Below are positions 32,558 through 33,980 of a stretch of 33,980 nucleotides of DNA, piece by piece. The notes beneath the pieces were generated by a model that was given only the letters and a program-made list of their open reading frames with translations, ran no database searches and was not told the origin of the DNA. Position numbers and translations under genes: made by a program. The stretch lies in NCBI GenBank assembly GCA_944350265.1, contig CALVOG010000012.1:1-33980 (forward strand), read 5' to 3'. The DNA comes from an uncultured Clostridia bacterium. GTDB lineage: Bacteria > Bacillota > Clostridia > Christensenellales > UBA1242. Each line of letters begins with the position of its first letter. Within the stretch, counting starts at the first letter, position 1.

Positions 32558-33886
32558 TTATAATTCTAAATTTGGAACATTTTCTTTATCAGCATAATCA
32601 AGTGGATTTATATCTTTAATTGCATGCCTTACATCAGCAACTTGAGCTATATCTTTTCTTGCGATTGTTTGAGATAATTTAGCACCCGTTCCAATTTTTG
32701 TTATTTTTAATATGTTGCTACCTAAAAGATTGTTAAAATAATCTTCCATTTCTTCTACATAGCCGAGAACATGTTCTATCGCATAATTTTTTATTGTTAT
32801 GCTAATAAATTCTTCTTCTGACTTTGAAATTGTAGCAGAACAATCTTTAAACTTCCTTTGAATATTTTTTACCCCTTTGCTTGTCAAGCCAGCAATTTCA
32901 CCATCAATGTATTGAGCAAAATTTAAAAAGCACTCATCAGGTTTTGTATCTAAAAGCATTTCCGCAAATTGCTTAATGCTAAACTCCGCCACTCGTCTAA
33001 GTCTTTGTGTGACAGTTGTGTGCTCAAGTTTCTTTATTTCTTCACTTGGCAGTCCAGAACGCGCACAAACTTCTTCCCACGAAATTTCTTTTGCACCTTC
33101 AAAATCACCAGTATATATAAATCCGGCATTACTGTTATTATTTATTCTAATCGGATATGGTCTAAACACACAATATTTTCTCACCTGCGAACTTAAGTCG
33201 GCGGCATGAATATCTTTTAGTGCCTGTGCAGGAGTGCAATCTCTTGAAGTTGTGTTTGGATAATTTGCACTGTTGTTTAAGCCCAAAGCATCACCCTGCG
33301 AAAGTTCAACAAGGATGTTTTCGCTTCCCTTAAAAGGCGGAAAGCCATTATAAATCATTGGGAAAAAGGTTTTTGAATTGACAATCTTAATTAGTCCTTC
33401 TTCTTGTAGTTGCGAAAACCTTTTATCATCACACACCAAAACATCTTTCCGCATAATTTTATCAACAAGTGCAGCGCCCGCACCACTAAATGTGCTTCCT
33501 GATTTGATTGTTTCCTCTTCCTGATGTTTATGTTTGTCCGATATTACTGCGGCTGTGTCGGCAATATAAATTTGCCTGCCATTTAATATGTCTTTATATT
33601 GTGTCAATTCTAACAAAAATCTATCAAAATCAATTATCGCACTTTCACCAATTACTAAATATGGAATATTTTTATTCACGAAACCAATAGGAATATGTTT
33701 TGTTACCACTTTTCTTCCATCATCAAAAACAAAACTATGCCCAGCGTTTGGAGCGTTGTTATTAACACAAACTTGAATATTTAGTTTCTGGTCTAGTGCA
33801 AGTTCTCCACAAAACTTGCCCTTTCCACAAGAACCCCACATTCCATCATAAACTATATGAATTTTTCCATTAAATTTCGTTTTCAT
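32558..33886 (-). CDS. Adenylosuccinate synthetase-superfamily enzyme (PurA-like, possibly PurZ-type)
   Basis: A 442-residue protein with the fold signatures of adenylosuccinate synthetase, which joins IMP and aspartate using GTP. Visible are a P-loop MWGSCGKGK (residues 16-24), PNAGH (His50), the IMP-binding region SGSTFSGAGAALVDKIMRK (129-147), VELSQGD (193-199) with YPNTTSRDCTP (209-219), the Arg loop TVTQRLRRV (291-299) and a C-terminal TKIGTGAKLSQTI. Two key motifs differ from housekeeping PurA. The catalytic Asp of WGDEGKGK is Ser19, with Cys20 beside it, and the guanine-specificity TKxD is replaced by NFAQYID. Asp-to-Ser change at this site is known from PurZ, which makes the 2-aminoadenine precursor in some phages, so this is more likely a specialised paralogue than PurA. 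It has its own promoter and terminator and stands next to a damaged tRNA gene, as transferred genes often do. Its text appears AT-richer than its neighbours. Confidence 0.85.
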   Translation of the reverse strand: MKTKFNGKIHIVYDGMWGSCGKGKFCGELALDQKLNIQVCVNNNAPNAGHSFVFDDGRKVVTKHIPIGFVNKNIPYLVIGESAIIDFDRFLLELTQYKDILNGRQIYIADTAAVISDKHKHQEEETIKSGSTFSGAGAALVDKIMRKDVLVCDDKRFSQLQEEGLIKIVNSKTFFPMIYNGFPPFKGSENILVELSQGDALGLNNSANYPNTTSRDCTPAQALKDIHAADLSSQVRKYCVFRPYPIRINNNSNAGFIYTGDFEGAKEISWEEVCARSGLPSEEIKKLEHTTVTQRLRRVAEFSIKQFAEMLLDTKPDECFLNFAQYIDGEIAGLTSKGVKNIQRKFKDCSATISKSEEEFISITIKNYAIEHVLGYVEEMEDYFNNLLGSNILKITKIGTGAKLSQTIARKDIAQVADVRHAIKDINPLDYADKENVPNLEL

Positions 33887-33892
33887 AGTAAA

Positions 33893-33921
33893 ATTATATC
33901 ATAATCTACCTTGTAAGTCAA
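33893..33921 (-). promoter_or_regulatory. promoter of the PurA-like gene, leaderless layout
   Basis: On the minus strand TTGACT (33921-33916), exactly 17 nt, and a perfect TATAAT (33898-33893). Only six bases (TTTACT) separate the -10 from the ATG at 33886, so transcription would begin at or next to the start codon. There is no Shine-Dalgarno. The rest of the window edge (33922-33980) shows no gene. Confidence 0.8.
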
Positions 33922-33980
33922 TATTGGCTTCGCTTTACAATTTTCACATCTCAAAATCTTTTTGTTTTTTCTTTCTTTTC

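Overview
The window looks like a chromosomal segment of a low-GC, Gram-positive-type bacterium, most likely an uncultured Bacillota (Clostridia-like) from a host-associated community. This rests on the rpmG-secE-nusG-rplK-rplA order, a DUF1385-prmC-prfA block, a QueH-type queuosine enzyme, strong AGGAGG ribosome sites, SigA-type promoters and very large secreted proteins with Ig-like and InlB/GLUG repeats. TGG and TGA are used in the standard way. Taxonomy below phylum is a guess.

Layout. 1-3485: end of an unknown gene, then the translation/secretion/transcription cluster rpmG, secE, nusG, (650-nt structured and repeated leader), rplK, rplA and a terminator. The usual rplJ-rplL-rpoB continuation is absent. 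3598-17003: two convergent giant surface proteins (1440 and 2763 aa), each with a signal peptide, Ig-like repeats and one C-terminal membrane anchor; dispersed repeats lie between their 3' ends. 17010-18322: an extremely AT-rich divergent intergenic region, a four-helix membrane protein and a decayed repeat region. 18323-21056: a single-ORF fusion of DUF1385 (YqhQ) with the PrmC methyltransferase, overlapping prfA, whose product PrmC modifies. 21057-23217: repeats, an isolated VirB2/TrbC-like pilin, an AT-rich repeat array and a tiny Asn/Gly/Trp-rich protein divergent from an ArsR-type regulator. 23218-26092: arsR, queH, a type I signal peptidase and an HU protein, each apparently with its own promoter. 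26093-30432: a dense cluster of dispersed repeats around a GLUG/InlB-repeat surface protein whose reading frame is broken at a 10-G tract just after the signal peptide. 30433-31868: a putative Cys-His-Asp protein, a PH-domain protein and a small conserved-looking protein. 31985-32373: a strong promoter, a structured RNA (possibly 6S-like), a broken tRNA-Ile copy, an intact tRNA-Ile(GAU) and a terminator. 32460-33921: on the minus strand, a PurA-superfamily enzyme with its own perfect-spacing promoter and terminator.

Most interesting: (1) the 10-G tract that switches off a secreted repeat protein, which suggests slipped-strand phase variation; (2) the PurA-like enzyme, which has Ser in place of the catalytic Asp of the P-loop and lacks the guanine-specificity motif, reminiscent of PurZ-type nucleotide-modification enzymes, sitting next to a damaged tRNA gene at the window edge; (3) a family of roughly 105-nt dispersed repeats, about a dozen copies, confined to intergenic DNA; (4) the DUF1385-PrmC fusion; (5) the structured leader of rplK-rplA. 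No CRISPR array, transposase, integrase or rRNA was seen.
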